DNA of 64,000 bases from an uncultured Clostridia bacterium (lineage in GTDB: Bacteria > Bacillota > Clostridia > Christensenellales > Borkfalkiaceae): positions 32,363-96,362 of the forward strand of contig CAMUFJ010000001.1 of assembly GCA_947088135.1 (NCBI GenBank), written 5' to 3'. Positions 42,796-52,957 of the stretch are shown here, piece by piece; the stretch's first letter is position 1; every line of letters starts with the position of its first letter. A program made the position numbers and the translations under genes. Below the pieces are notes generated by a model. It ran no database searches, was not told where the DNA came from, and worked only from the letters and a program-made list of their open reading frames with translations.

Positions 42796-45700
42796 CTACC
42801 TGATCCGCATCTTGATCCTATGTCTTACGATGATCGCAATGACAAGCAGAACCAGCATACCGCACACTACAAAGAACACGATTGACCCTGCGTTGAATGT
42901 GAATTCTTTTTCGAACTCATAGGTCACGACGTTCCCGACATTGTCCCGGACAACGACCTTGTATTCGCCGTTTGCGCTGAGCTTGTCCCCGGACGCGAAC
43001 TCCGCTTTCTCGCCGTTGAAGTACACTTCTATCTCGCAGTTTTTCTTGTTGGCGGACAGTGTGAATTCCTTCTTCAAGTTTTCGATCTCCGCGCCCTCAG
43101 CATACTCCACACCGTTGATAGAAAGCGTAGGCATTTGCGTATCGATGATGAATTTGTACTCTGCGGATTTTCCTCCGCTCAGCAGTTTAATGCGATATTC
43201 CCCGTCCCCTTCCAGCTTCAAATTGTTGCCCGTAATGTACTTATCCGCGAGGATCTCTTTTCCGTCTTTTATGAGCGTGAGCGAGCTTCCAACAGGAATA
43301 TCAAAGGCAAATTCTTTTTTGTAAATTGACGGATCTATTACGAATTTGAGGCTAACGGAATTACCCACTTCGTCCGTTATACCGAGCTCGTAAACGCCCT
43401 CCGCCGTAAATTGATACTTCCCGTCAATGAGCTCCGTTTCGAGCTCCTCGCCGTTCAGGAGAACCTTGACCTCCGCTTTATCGCGTACCGCTAACGTTAC
43501 GTCCTTTTGTGCAATAAAGCCGTTCGGAATGCTTAACGAATAATCCACGGCGCGCTTGATCGTGAACGTCTTTTGTACACTGTTTCCTAAATCGTCTACT
43601 AAGGTCAATTCATACTCACCCGCTTCGGTAAAGACGTTATTTTCCGTGAGTATGAATTTGCTCATGGGCTTCCCGTTCATCAACAGCTTATACGAAGCCA
43701 CCTCAAAGGGATTTACGGAAATAAGCACGTCGTCTTTCGTCACGGCATTGTCGCCGACCGATGCAATGCACGTGGGTGGCGTAGAATCGATTACGACGTA
43801 AATTGTCGCGCTATTCCCCGCATCGTCAGAAAAAATAAATTCATATACGCCTTCATTTTCTAACCGAATGACGTCGTTTGACATTATTTTTTCAAGCTCC
43901 GCGCCACTACATACGACCTCCAAAGCTTCGAGCATGGTGAGCTCTATATATTTCGCGGCGGTAATTCTATCCACGCCTTTTGCTATCAGCTTGCCGTCCG
44001 CGATTGCCGTAAGGTTAATTCCGCAATCGATATAAAAACTTAATTCGACCTGGTTCCCCGCTTCGTCCGTTGCAGTCACTTTGTATGCGCCCTCTTCGCT
44101 CAAAACGAAGTTTTCTTTATAAATTTTGAAATAGCCTCCGTCAAGCGAATATCGGATGTTTGCCCCCGCCTCGCATGACAACGTCACTCCCTCATTTACC
44201 CTATCGGCTTCCTTTACGTTAACGTCTGATACCGTGTACGCCAGGAGAACAGGCGGCAATTTTTTGATTTGGAATTCAGCAGTTGCGACGTTCCCGAGCA
44301 CGTCGACCGCGCGGAGGTTGTACACTCCCCACTCCCTGAATTCGTATTCCGTTTCGGCGATCAGGGATTTTCTTGTCTCCGTCACAGCCTTTACGGTAAG
44401 GCTGATGTCCTTTGCGTTACTGATCGTTAAAACTATCGGCTCGCTCTCCGACGCGCGCTCGCTTATCCGGATTTCGGGTGGAGTGGTTTTACGTAAAATT
44501 TCATAACGTTCGGTATTTCCGTACGGATCGGAAAGCACAAAGGTATAAAGTCCGTCCTCGCTGATCATCTGCCCGAAAGCATATTCGAATTCTTTGCCGT
44601 CCTTTTCGGCGCTTATAATTACCTCGTCGATCGGAGAGATGTAAAAGGTGGCATTTGTTGCGCTTTTATCACCAAGCGGCACTGTTGTTAGCTTTTCACC
44701 GTTCCCGCTTAACACTGCATACGAGAAATGTTTGCGGATTGTTGCAAGCAACGCCACTTTGTTGCCCGCTTCATCGGTCACGCTCAGTTCGTAGTCCCCT
44801 TCTTCGACCAACACCGTATTCGGCTCATATTTCTTTGAAATACCGTTGTTCAATTTTATTCGCCCGCTTGCCGTCGGCTCGTCCCAAACAAAGTATAAAC
44901 TTTCATTGACCGTCTTACCGCTTTCGATTTCTTGCCCCGATACCGTAAATGCTTTGATTACGGGCGGACGCTTGCAAATCGTAGCGGCATAGCTATTTAA
45001 ATTCCCCAAGGCGTCTTTGAGCTCTATTACGTATTCACCCCATTCCGTCAACGTCAGCTCGCCCGTAACGTCAAATTCAAGCCTTTTGCCGCCCTTTCGC
45101 ACCGTCATGGCGGCAACGTCGCTTGCATCGAACTTAATTTCAACGGAGGAGTACTTATCCTCCTGCACGGCTTCCATGCGTGGCGGAGTTTTGTCGATGA
45201 TGATTTTTTCGCACGCGCTGTTTCCGACTGCGTCGGTTAAAGTAATGACATAGCTTCCTTCCGCGAAATATTCCGTATCGAACTTCGCGTTTTCCAGCGC
45301 GGTGCCGTCGCGCGTGATGCTTAAATCAAGCCACTCGCGGTTAACTATCGTAAACGACTTTCCGACAAAAATCTGATCCTGCGATTCTATCTTATTTCCG
45401 CTGAAAGCAATACTGTAATTTGCGACGGTGTCTAATGTGATTTGCCAAGACGCACTATTTCCCGCATTGTCCGTTGCGGTGATTTCGTATTCCCCGTCGA
45501 GGTCGAAATATGTACCCGTGATATAATTGACAGGATATTCGCCGTTGCGGGAATAGCGTATTTTTGCTACGTCGTCATCGATCCAAGAAATTCGAAAAGG
45601 CTCCTTCACCGTACTGTTCCACGCCGCAATTTCATCTTGCTTTAATCTCACCTCCACCGTAGGCGCGACTGTATCGATTGTAAAGCTGACCTTCACGTAT

Positions 45701-48700
45701 GCTTTGACGTCGGTTTTTCTGAACAGCTTGATTTCATAGTAGCCATTCTCCGCTTGTAATGCTGAAAAGCTCAGTTTCTGACCATCTTGCGAGGTCCCGC
45801 TCGCACGGGAAAATTCCGCGCCGTCTTTTTTAATTTCGTATCCGACCGTCTGCGCAAAGGTCAGACTGACGGCTCTTCGCGTAATTCCGCCGTTCTCCAC
45901 GCCGCTTAGGGTATATGTAGGCAAGCCTTTCGTGAAAAGAATTTCTTCCGATACGGTAACGCAAGAAAAACTATCACAAAAGCGTATCGTGTAGATACCT
46001 CCGAGAAAGAATTTATACTCCCATGTGCTTTGATCGATAAATAGCGTATTGAGCAAAACGCCGTCGACCTCTTCGCGGTATTCACCTTCGGGAATCTTAT
46101 CGCCGTAACGATAGATCTCAAATTGCACAATGGAAGAATATGCGTTTGCGTTCGCAAAGCCCACCGTAATCGTCCGATTATCCCCTGTGCCCGTTATGTA
46201 CGTTGATACGCGCGGAGCTCCTCCGTAAAGCGTAAAAGCATAGTCGAATAAATTTCCCGAACGGTCATACACGCTTATGCGATAATTGCCGCCCGCCGTG
46301 AAATTCTTTCCTTCCCCAAAGCTTAGATTTGCGATATCGAGGATCCGCACCCTTTCGCCGTTCGGCATTTCAACGATAACGTTGAAGAAATCGTCCGAAT
46401 TATCGAACAGCTCCGATATGACGAGCGACTTTAAATTTGCGTCGATTTGCTCATTGCTTTCAAGAACAATTTCGGCTTCCATTAACTCGCTCTGCATATT
46501 GCCCTGTTCGTCGGTATACTTGCGGAAATATTCATACGTCGCGCGGAAGGTCGGCGCCATGGTATCGTAGTATACCGCATAACGAAACTCATTCCCCACG
46601 CTGTCGTACTCCGTCACGAAATACTCTCCGCCGTTACCGCCCGCTTGTTGGTTCTTCGTTATGCACGAAAGAAAGGTATCGCTTCCCGATAATGCGCCTT
46701 GATATATTTCGATTCCATTGTGTTCGATACGGATACGCGCCAACGTGCGGTAGCTGTATCCGTTTTGAGCTAACGTTTTAGACGCAAATTTATAGTCTCC
46801 GCCGATTCTTACCGTTCCACTTTGCGTTGCATTAGCGATCGCATCCATATCCACCACGACTGTGTTATCGCCCACATACGGCGACGCCAGGGAAGGCACA
46901 TAATAATCTTTCACATTCGGCGCACTGTATTTTTCCACTGCCTGATAAAATTCTTTCATCGATGCCTTCGCATCGCCGCTGTCGCCATAGGTCGTTTTCG
47001 TGTTGTGGTTATTGAGTTGATAATAGGTATACAGCCCTGCGGCATTTACTGTAACATTCTCTTCGATCTCTACCTCTTTCATGAATTCCAAAGCATTTTC
47101 GTAGCTTGAAAAAATATAGGTAATTGAATTTGAATACCTTCCTGCATATCGGTTTTCCCTGCCGTCCTTACCGACCGCAGGGACCGTGATCGAATGTCGG
47201 TACGGAATGACCACCCTGTACGTTCCTGCCGTAAGAAAGCCGCTGTGCGTAAGACTTTCATAATTGACGGAATATACCGCACCGACGCACAGGAAGGACG
47301 TCACTTTTACGTTCCCCGCCTTATCGGTCAATGTCACGGTATATTCGCCTTGGGAAAGCTTCGAGCCGTCGATGAGCGGCACAACTTGCGCTGTGGCCGC
47401 GATGCTGAGCCCTGCTTCATCAATCGATACCGCCTTCTGCACCGCGCTTACGCTTACGACCTCAGATCCTCTGTCCATATAGGAAAGCTCCGATTGATTC
47501 TTGTATATTGCATTCACGCCCGCCGCTTCTCCCGCGACAATCAACGTCGGCGCAGTTTTATCGATGATGAAAGAATAACTTGTGCTATTACCTGCCTGAT
47601 CGGTAAGGGTAACGCGGTATCGCCCCTCCGCAGAAATCAATGTCCGTGTATATGCGCGCTCAGCCCCAAAGGAGGCTTCTCCGAAATCCGCCCAGGCATA
47701 CGTCGCCGTTAACATATCTTTTCCGTTTACACGTTGCGAGCCTGTTCCGCCGATTGTTTCACTCCACAAAAATGTGACGTTCCCGTTTGTATAATTTTCC
47801 GATCGAAATCCTCCGCTCTGCGTAGTCGACAGCGTTCCTATCGGCGATGTCTTATCCACCACAAATGTATAGCTCGTGCTATTCCCTGCCCGATCGCTTA
47901 GAATCAAGGAATATTCATTCTCCGTCGCAATGCTTGCGCCAGAGGAATACGCGCTCCCGTTCAGCGTGGCGGAAATCGGAGCCTCTCTCGATGTCGCTCC
48001 TGTCCAGCTTAACGACACGTTCGTTTTGGTGAATCCGCCGTTGACGACGCCCGAAAGGATTCCCACAGGAGCTGTTTTGTCTACCACAAAAGTATAGCTT
48101 GAACTGTTTCCCGCTCTATCGGTAAGAACGGCTGTATAGCTTCCCTCATCGCGCACGGTCGTGCCAGACACGTATTCGTTACCGTTTAAGGTTGCCGCTA
48201 TCGGAGCTTCGCTCGTAGTAGCGGACGTCCAACTCAGCGATATGTTCTTATTCGTATACCCACCGTTTTCTACGCCCAATAGTGTCCCTTGGGGTTTTGT
48301 TTTATCAATAACAAATGTATATGTTGTGCTGTTTCCCGCCAAATCAGAAATGATTACCGTATAACTATCTTCACGATATACCGTCCATTTGTTGCTGACC
48401 GATATTCCGTTAATGGTTGCTCTTACCGACGATTCTCCACTCACTGCGCTCTTATACGTAAAGGTCACATCCCCGCTCGTGTAATTCCCCGCTCTGAAAC
48501 CACCACTTTGCGTTGTCGAAAGCTCACCTGTCGGTGCAGTCTTATCTATAATGAATTGGTAATATGACTGATTCCCTGCACGATCAGTTAAATATATCTC
48601 GTGCCTCCGTTCATTTGTTATGAGCGAACCCGGACTATACGGCTCCCCGTTTAACGTTGCCGTGGATTGTTCACGGTTTCCCCATGTAAATGTTACGTTT

Positions 48701-50628
48701 CTATTCGAATTAAAACCATTTGTAAGCCCCGATAAAGTACCTTGTGGCGGCGTCTTATCTATAACGAATGATTCGCTCGAACTGTTCCCGACCTCGTCCG
48801 TAACGACAACTGTATACTCACCCTCCTCCGTAACCTTATGACCAAAATCAATATTTACTCCATTCAATTTAGCTGTAACTTTCAGCGGATGCGTCCATTG
48901 ATTGATAATAACATTTTGATTCGTATAATTCCCCTCTAAAAAATCATAATATACGTTATCGACCGTCAACGAGCATCGCGGAGACGTTTTAATAATACGA
49001 AAATTGTAGGCTGTTCTATTTCCCGCACGGTCAATTACCACATATTTATAGATTCCCTCTTCACTTATCGATGCGGGTGTTGAGTTGAATAATACATCAT
49101 TTAAATATCTCTCATATATTCCACTGCCATTCGTATTGTCCTTATCTGAAAGCGTTACAAAGCCATTCGTGTGAGGATAGCCGTTTATTTCCTTAAATCC
49201 TCCGCTCTGCGTGGTCGAAGCTGTAATTATCGGGGAAGTTTTATCGATCATAAAAGGAAATTCCACACTGTTCCCCGCCGCATCGCTTAATACAAATTTA
49301 TGATTCCCTTCGGTTGTTACTTTGGTATCCTTTACATACGGCTTACCATCAATAGTTGCCGTATTCAACGCATTCCACCACATAAGGCTTACATCGCCAT
49401 TTGTGCAATTAGCTACAAAACCAGTTGTAGACGTCGTTTTACGAATGCCGTCCTGCGGAGCAGTTTTGTCTATAACGATTTGATAACGAAGCTCCAATTT
49501 AGAATCGAACCCATTCGCAACTCCAATACGAAAAACATAATTTCCCTCTTCTGAAAATATCTTACTGGGTAAATCTTTAATATTAAAGAACCAACTTATA
49601 AGCGTATCATCTTTATATATAAATCCCCCAAATTCATCAAAAAAATATCCAGAAAAGTTTTCTATACTTACATCACCGTTTGTGTAATATACATTGTCTA
49701 TAATATTGAACCCGCGTGCTTGGGTAGTGCTGAAAGTAATTTTTGACTTGCGCGCCTCGTCCCCAAGACATATTATTTCAGTGTTTGCCTCTAACCCAAT
49801 ATCCGAATCGATAATACTTCCCCATTGTGCGCTTGTACCATAGTAGAAAATCTTCGAAAGACTTGTAGAGGTGGTAAAAGCTTTGTTCCCGATACTTATT
49901 ACATTATCTGGTATGATGATTTTTTCAAATCCACATTTGCCAAACGCCATTTTCCCAATATTTGTTACATTATTGGGTAGGTTTATTTCTTTAAGTGAAC
50001 TACAACCATAAAATGAACTATCATCTATGATCGTAATATCGTTAGGAATTGTAACATTTTTCAGTGCAGAGCAGTTTCTAAATGTGCTTGCGCTAATTTT
50101 CGTTAATCCTCCCGATTCAATTATTACATCGGTAAGCCCTGTGCATCCATAGAATACACCATCACTCATTTCTTTTACGCAAGCAGGAATCGTAATGTTC
50201 GTCAGTCCCGTACAGTTATAAAACGCCATACTTCCTATTTTTCCCCCACCGTAAAATGTGACACTTTTCAATTTGGAACAGCCAGAGAACGCCTGTACGC
50301 CGATCTCTTTTATCGTACTCGGAATAATTACTCCCGTAAGCTTACTTTTAGTGTTTGAAGCCATAAAAGCACTATTTTTAATGCTTGTTACCGATTTTCC
50401 GTTATATGTAGAAGGAATAGATATACTGCATTCAGCTGAAACAGAAGCATAGCGCACCTCGTACGTATCATCGCTTTTTAAATCATAGAGTAAATAATAA
50501 GCGTCCTCTGCCTTCGCTTGATGAATATCCTTTGATTGACGAATTAGGCATGAAAGCACAAAAAGAAATACGATTCCCATGCAGATTCCCAAAACATACA
50601 GCGTCCTTTTCGATTTAAAGATTTTCAT
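42796..50628 (-). CDS. giant surface protein with BspA-type LRRs and Ig-like repeats
   Basis: 2610 residues. An N-terminal export signal (about 8-28) is followed by BspA/LRR_5-type leucine-rich repeats (about 70-270; GCTGLTDV, CSSLKEINLPNNV). Many Ig-like modules of about 75 residues follow, each opening with an IDKTAPxG-type line and closing with LTDRAGNS-type residues. They are most alike at 47550-49480 and diverged toward the C-terminus. A final hydrophobic helix (GSIVFFVVCGMLVLLVIAII) and a basic end anchor it; there is no LPXTG motif. The ATG at 50628 follows AGGAGG; the longer frame runs into array 3. It probably serves adhesion between mating cells or host binding. Confidence 0.88.
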   Translation of the reverse strand: MKIFKSKRTLYVLGICMGIVFLFVLSCLIRQSKDIHQAKAEDAYYLLYDLKSDDTYEVRYASVSAECSISIPSTYNGKSVTSIKNSAFMASNTKSKLTGVIIPSTIKEIGVQAFSGCSKLKSVTFYGGGKIGSMAFYNCTGLTNITIPACVKEMSDGVFYGCTGLTDVIIESGGLTKISASTFRNCSALKNVTIPNDITIIDDSSFYGCSSLKEINLPNNVTNIGKMAFGKCGFEKIIIPDNVISIGNKAFTTSTSLSKIFYYGTSAQWGSIIDSDIGLEANTEIICLGDEARKSKITFSTTQARGFNIIDNVYYTNGDVSIENFSGYFFDEFGGFIYKDDTLISWFFNIKDLPSKIFSEEGNYVFRIGVANGFDSKLELRYQIVIDKTAPQDGIRKTTSTTGFVANCTNGDVSLMWWNALNTATIDGKPYVKDTKVTTEGNHKFVLSDAAGNSVEFPFMIDKTSPIITASTTQSGGFKEINGYPHTNGFVTLSDKDNTNGSGIYERYLNDVLFNSTPASISEEGIYKYVVIDRAGNRTAYNFRIIKTSPRCSLTVDNVYYDFLEGNYTNQNVIINQWTHPLKVTAKLNGVNIDFGHKVTEEGEYTVVVTDEVGNSSSESFVIDKTPPQGTLSGLTNGFNSNRNVTFTWGNREQSTATLNGEPYSPGSLITNERRHEIYLTDRAGNQSYYQFIIDKTAPTGELSTTQSGGFRAGNYTSGDVTFTYKSAVSGESSVRATINGISVSNKWTVYREDSYTVIISDLAGNSTTYTFVIDKTKPQGTLLGVENGGYTNKNISLSWTSATTSEAPIAATLNGNEYVSGTTVRDEGSYTAVLTDRAGNSSSYTFVVDKTAPVGILSGVVNGGFTKTNVSLSWTGATSREAPISATLNGSAYSSGASIATENEYSLILSDRAGNSTSYTFVVDKTSPIGTLSTTQSGGFRSENYTNGNVTFLWSETIGGTGSQRVNGKDMLTATYAWADFGEASFGAERAYTRTLISAEGRYRVTLTDQAGNSTSYSFIIDKTAPTLIVAGEAAGVNAIYKNQSELSYMDRGSEVVSVSAVQKAVSIDEAGLSIAATAQVVPLIDGSKLSQGEYTVTLTDKAGNVKVTSFLCVGAVYSVNYESLTHSGFLTAGTYRVVIPYRHSITVPAVGKDGRENRYAGRYSNSITYIFSSYENALEFMKEVEIEENVTVNAAGLYTYYQLNNHNTKTTYGDSGDAKASMKEFYQAVEKYSAPNVKDYYVPSLASPYVGDNTVVVDMDAIANATQSGTVRIGGDYKFASKTLAQNGYSYRTLARIRIEHNGIEIYQGALSGSDTFLSCITKNQQAGGNGGEYFVTEYDSVGNEFRYAVYYDTMAPTFRATYEYFRKYTDEQGNMQSELMEAEIVLESNEQIDANLKSLVISELFDNSDDFFNVIVEMPNGERVRILDIANLSFGEGKNFTAGGNYRISVYDRSGNLFDYAFTLYGGAPRVSTYITGTGDNRTITVGFANANAYSSIVQFEIYRYGDKIPEGEYREEVDGVLLNTLFIDQSTWEYKFFLGGIYTIRFCDSFSCVTVSEEILFTKGLPTYTLSGVENGGITRRAVSLTFAQTVGYEIKKDGAEFSRASGTSQDGQKLSFSALQAENGYYEIKLFRKTDVKAYVKVSFTIDTVAPTVEVRLKQDEIAAWNSTVKEPFRISWIDDDVAKIRYSRNGEYPVNYITGTYFDLDGEYEITATDNAGNSASWQITLDTVANYSIAFSGNKIESQDQIFVGKSFTIVNREWLDLSITRDGTALENAKFDTEYFAEGSYVITLTDAVGNSACEKIIIDKTPPRMEAVQEDKYSSVEIKFDASDVAAMTVRKGGKRLEFDVTGELTLTEWGEYVIELKDALGNLNSYAATICKRPPVIKAFTVSGQEIESGKTVNESLYFVWDEPTASGRIKLNNGISKKYEPNTVLVEEGDYELSVTDEAGNKVALLATIRKHFSYAVLSGNGEKLTTVPLGDKSATNATFYISPIDEVIISAEKDGKEFEYAFGQMISEDGLYTFVLSDPYGNTERYEILRKTTPPEIRISERASESEPIVLTISNAKDISLTVKAVTETRKSLIAETEYEFREWGVYNLRAVDVLGNVATAEFQIKKLPPVLLAYTVSDVNVKEADRVNEGVTLSCEAGANIRYSLDGGYFKIYKENFVLSEEGAYKVTATDEAGNQVELSFYIDCGINLTAIADGKLIAKGVDRITAAKYIELTMLEALEVVCSGAELEKIMSNDVIRLENEGVYEFIFSDDAGNSATIYVVIDSTPPTCIASVGDNAVTKDDVLISVNPFEVASYKLLMNGKPMSKFILTENNVFTEAGEYELTLVDDLGNSVQKTFTIKRAVDYSLSIPNGFIAQKDVTLAVRDKAEVKVLLNGEELETELIDGKYQFTAEGVYELGITDEVGNSVSLKFVIDPSIYKKEFAFDIPVGSSLTLIKDGKEILADKYITGNNLKLEGDGEYRIKLLSGGKSAEYKFIIDTQMPTLSINGVEYAEGAEIENLKKEFTLSANKKNCEIEVYFNGEKAEFASGDKLSANGEYKVVVRDNVGNVVTYEFEKEFTFNAGSIVFFVVCGMLVLLVIAIIVRHRIKMRIR
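47550..49480 (-). repeat. tandem Ig-like repeat block inside the surface protein gene
   Basis: Units of about 225-230 bases, for example the ACCACAAA-TGTAT start of the YTFVVDKT line at about 47858 and 48086, recur with clear DNA similarity. This indicates recent internal duplication. Confidence 0.7.
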
Positions 50629-50665
50629 ATAATGCCTCCTAATCAAAATTTCGAAAAAAATTATT

Positions 50666-50690
50666 ACTGGCAAAAACAAGTTTTTACTTG
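50666..50690. repeat. ACTTG array 3 (3 boxes)
   Basis: ACTGG 50666 (degenerate), CAAGT 50677, ACTTG 50686. It has the same 11/9 spacing as array 1. The last box supplies the stop of virD4 (50684-50686). It lies 37 bases upstream of the surface-protein start. Confidence 0.8.
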
Positions 50691-52957
50691 TTTTGTCCTT
50701 CGTGACGCTCGCTTTCCGATGAAAGTAGCGTTTCATACTCCATTTTTAACTTCGTGATCTCGTTCAATTTTGTTATCTTTCTTTCTTCACGCAAACGGTC
50801 GACTAATCCATTTAATACCGTCAAATCATCGGGTGTAGCGGTGAATTCAGGTTGTAAGTGATACAAATTCCATATCAAGCGCAGTTGCTCCATAATGGCG
50901 TCCGCCTTCGATTCGGCGCTCTTTTCTATGCCGACCTCAGATGCGGTTGTTTCAGATTCCTCTATCGCCTGATCCGCCTCTTTCATCGCCGCCGTATAAT
51001 TCGACATCACCTGTTCGCTCCTTGCTTTAAAGTTATAAAGCAATTCGTCCTCATCCATTGCACGAGCAACACGGCTATCCGCAGGCGTACTGCCGAGTTC
51101 GAAGATTTTGCTTTTAAAATACGGTGTGAAGGAACCTATCGTCGGAGAATACCCTTGATTGATAATCACGGCATTCCCCATATCGTTTTTGTTATTGAGT
51201 TGCGCCAGCTCACGCGGATACATGAGCGGTCGCTCTTTTAAACTCTCGTTAAAAGAATGCTCGATGGCGTGCTTTCCGCCCGTCGAAGATGCCGACATAA
51301 CGGTATAGTTGCCTAATTTCTCCGAAAAGCGCTTTGTCGTGTCGTCGTCCTTCGAGCCTATAAATATCTCGATATTGCAATTCCCGAGAATCGTATTCGC
51401 TACGTCATGCCCGTATTTATCGGTCAACTGCGAATAAGATTGAATTACGGGGATCTGAATGATGCCGCGCGATCGTCCAACCGTGAACATACTCTGCACG
51501 CCGTCAATCTTCGGCATATTACCGTATTCGTCCATCATGAAAAGCACTTTGCGCTTCAACGTTCCATTGTTCAGCACTGCCTTTTCAACCAGCTTTTTAT
51601 AGCACTGGGAGACGAACAAGCTTCCGAGCGGGTGACGTCCTTCCTTTTCATCGGGAAGCATCAGGTATACTGCCGTGGGGCGTTCGTCCATTTGCATAAT
51701 GTCAATTTCGTTTGTGGATGTCATATTGCATATGGCGCGGTCATTAAACATTTGCAATTTCTGATTGACGGAGGACATATAACTGCCTTGCTGTTTATCG
51801 GGTGCAGACAGCACAATTTCTGCTGACGACACCGCACGGCTCTTCGTGCCCCGATACGCAAAATATTCAGCAATATCCGAATTCTGCTTGCCCGTATGCG
51901 TGCAGATATGGTGCAAATTATAGAAATTGAATTTACTAAGCGTCATGCCTGTATTATCGGGAGCGAAGCCGTCTTCGAGCATGGCAAGCAAAACACCCTG
52001 AATCAATCCCTTTGCGCCTTCATCCCAAATGGGATCCTTCGGGTTTATCGGGCAGAGAGCTTGTGCGATATTTGTAATTTCCTCCATGGCTTCATCTTCA
52101 AGCCGTTGAACCTCCGCACGCACTAACGTATCGATCTCTTCTTCGTTGTATTCCCGTTCTCCCAAACGGAAAACAGGCGTTTCGCCTCCTTCGAGCATTT
52201 CAACGTTATCCCAAACCTGACTTGCCTTTTCCATTTTCTCCCATGCATAGTAGAGCGGATTCCACCGCAGGGAACGGTCAGGGCGTCTGAAATCCAAAGC
52301 TAATACGTTATAGCCCTGTTGCTTTAAATACCATGCGGTTTTTTCATGCAATTCACCCTTAGGATCCGTGAACAGGAAAGACGGACGGGTTTCGGGCATT
52401 GTAAGCGCAAGCGCTTTAATGGAAGGTATGATATATGTAGCCGTTTTCCCGCTCCCTGTCGTACCGAGAACCAACGTATGGATCGTTTCGGGAGAGAATA
52501 TCGCACAAATATTCCCCTTTTTCTTTTCTTCCAAATGAAGAATGATTCCGCTCTCGCTTGCTTTCAGCTCTTCCAAACTGCGACATATCCGATAGCCATT
52601 ACGCTCCATTTCGCGGAGTGTCATAAAATGCGAATTTTCAAGATTCCCCTCGATGCCGCGTTTCGCATTTTTCAGGCGCCGCATTACGTAATTGTGTTCA
52701 AAATGGTATCTCATAACGAAAAGCAAAGGTACATATACGATTATCGCACAAATGAGTGTCGCAACCAAAATACGGCGGTTGCTCATCGCAAACTGAATAC
52801 CTTTCAATCCGACGCCTAATACAAAGCACCCGATAAACACGCAGATTATATAGGAAGCAACAGCACCGCCGAGGAACCATATCAAATAATCCAGCAAATT
52901 GATACGGAAGTCCTGAATTTTTTTCTGAGTTTTTTTAAAATTTCCCTTATTACTCAC
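50684..52957 (-). CDS. VirD4/TraG-type coupling protein
   Basis: Links the relaxase-DNA complex to the secretion channel. The 757 residues start with two membrane helices (about 22-45 and 60-82). The ATPase core has Walker A LGTTGSGKT (about 165), FTDPKGELHEK and Walker B FMMDEYGNM (about 472). A charged helical tail follows. The start is GTG at 52957 with AGGAG upstream, overlapping the end of the methylase-helicase gene by 8 bases. The stop lies in ACTTG array 3. Confidence 0.93.
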   Translation of the reverse strand: MSNKGNFKKTQKKIQDFRINLLDYLIWFLGGAVASYIICVFIGCFVLGVGLKGIQFAMSNRRILVATLICAIIVYVPLLFVMRYHFEHNYVMRRLKNAKRGIEGNLENSHFMTLREMERNGYRICRSLEELKASESGIILHLEEKKKGNICAIFSPETIHTLVLGTTGSGKTATYIIPSIKALALTMPETRPSFLFTDPKGELHEKTAWYLKQQGYNVLALDFRRPDRSLRWNPLYYAWEKMEKASQVWDNVEMLEGGETPVFRLGEREYNEEEIDTLVRAEVQRLEDEAMEEITNIAQALCPINPKDPIWDEGAKGLIQGVLLAMLEDGFAPDNTGMTLSKFNFYNLHHICTHTGKQNSDIAEYFAYRGTKSRAVSSAEIVLSAPDKQQGSYMSSVNQKLQMFNDRAICNMTSTNEIDIMQMDERPTAVYLMLPDEKEGRHPLGSLFVSQCYKKLVEKAVLNNGTLKRKVLFMMDEYGNMPKIDGVQSMFTVGRSRGIIQIPVIQSYSQLTDKYGHDVANTILGNCNIEIFIGSKDDDTTKRFSEKLGNYTVMSASSTGGKHAIEHSFNESLKERPLMYPRELAQLNNKNDMGNAVIINQGYSPTIGSFTPYFKSKIFELGSTPADSRVARAMDEDELLYNFKARSEQVMSNYTAAMKEADQAIEESETTASEVGIEKSAESKADAIMEQLRLIWNLYHLQPEFTATPDDLTVLNGLVDRLREERKITKLNEITKLKMEYETLLSSESERHEGQNK

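Noticed and set aside
47550..49480. CRISPR or satellite DNA
   Set aside because: The periodic sequence is in-frame coding repeats of Ig-like modules with period near 228 bases.
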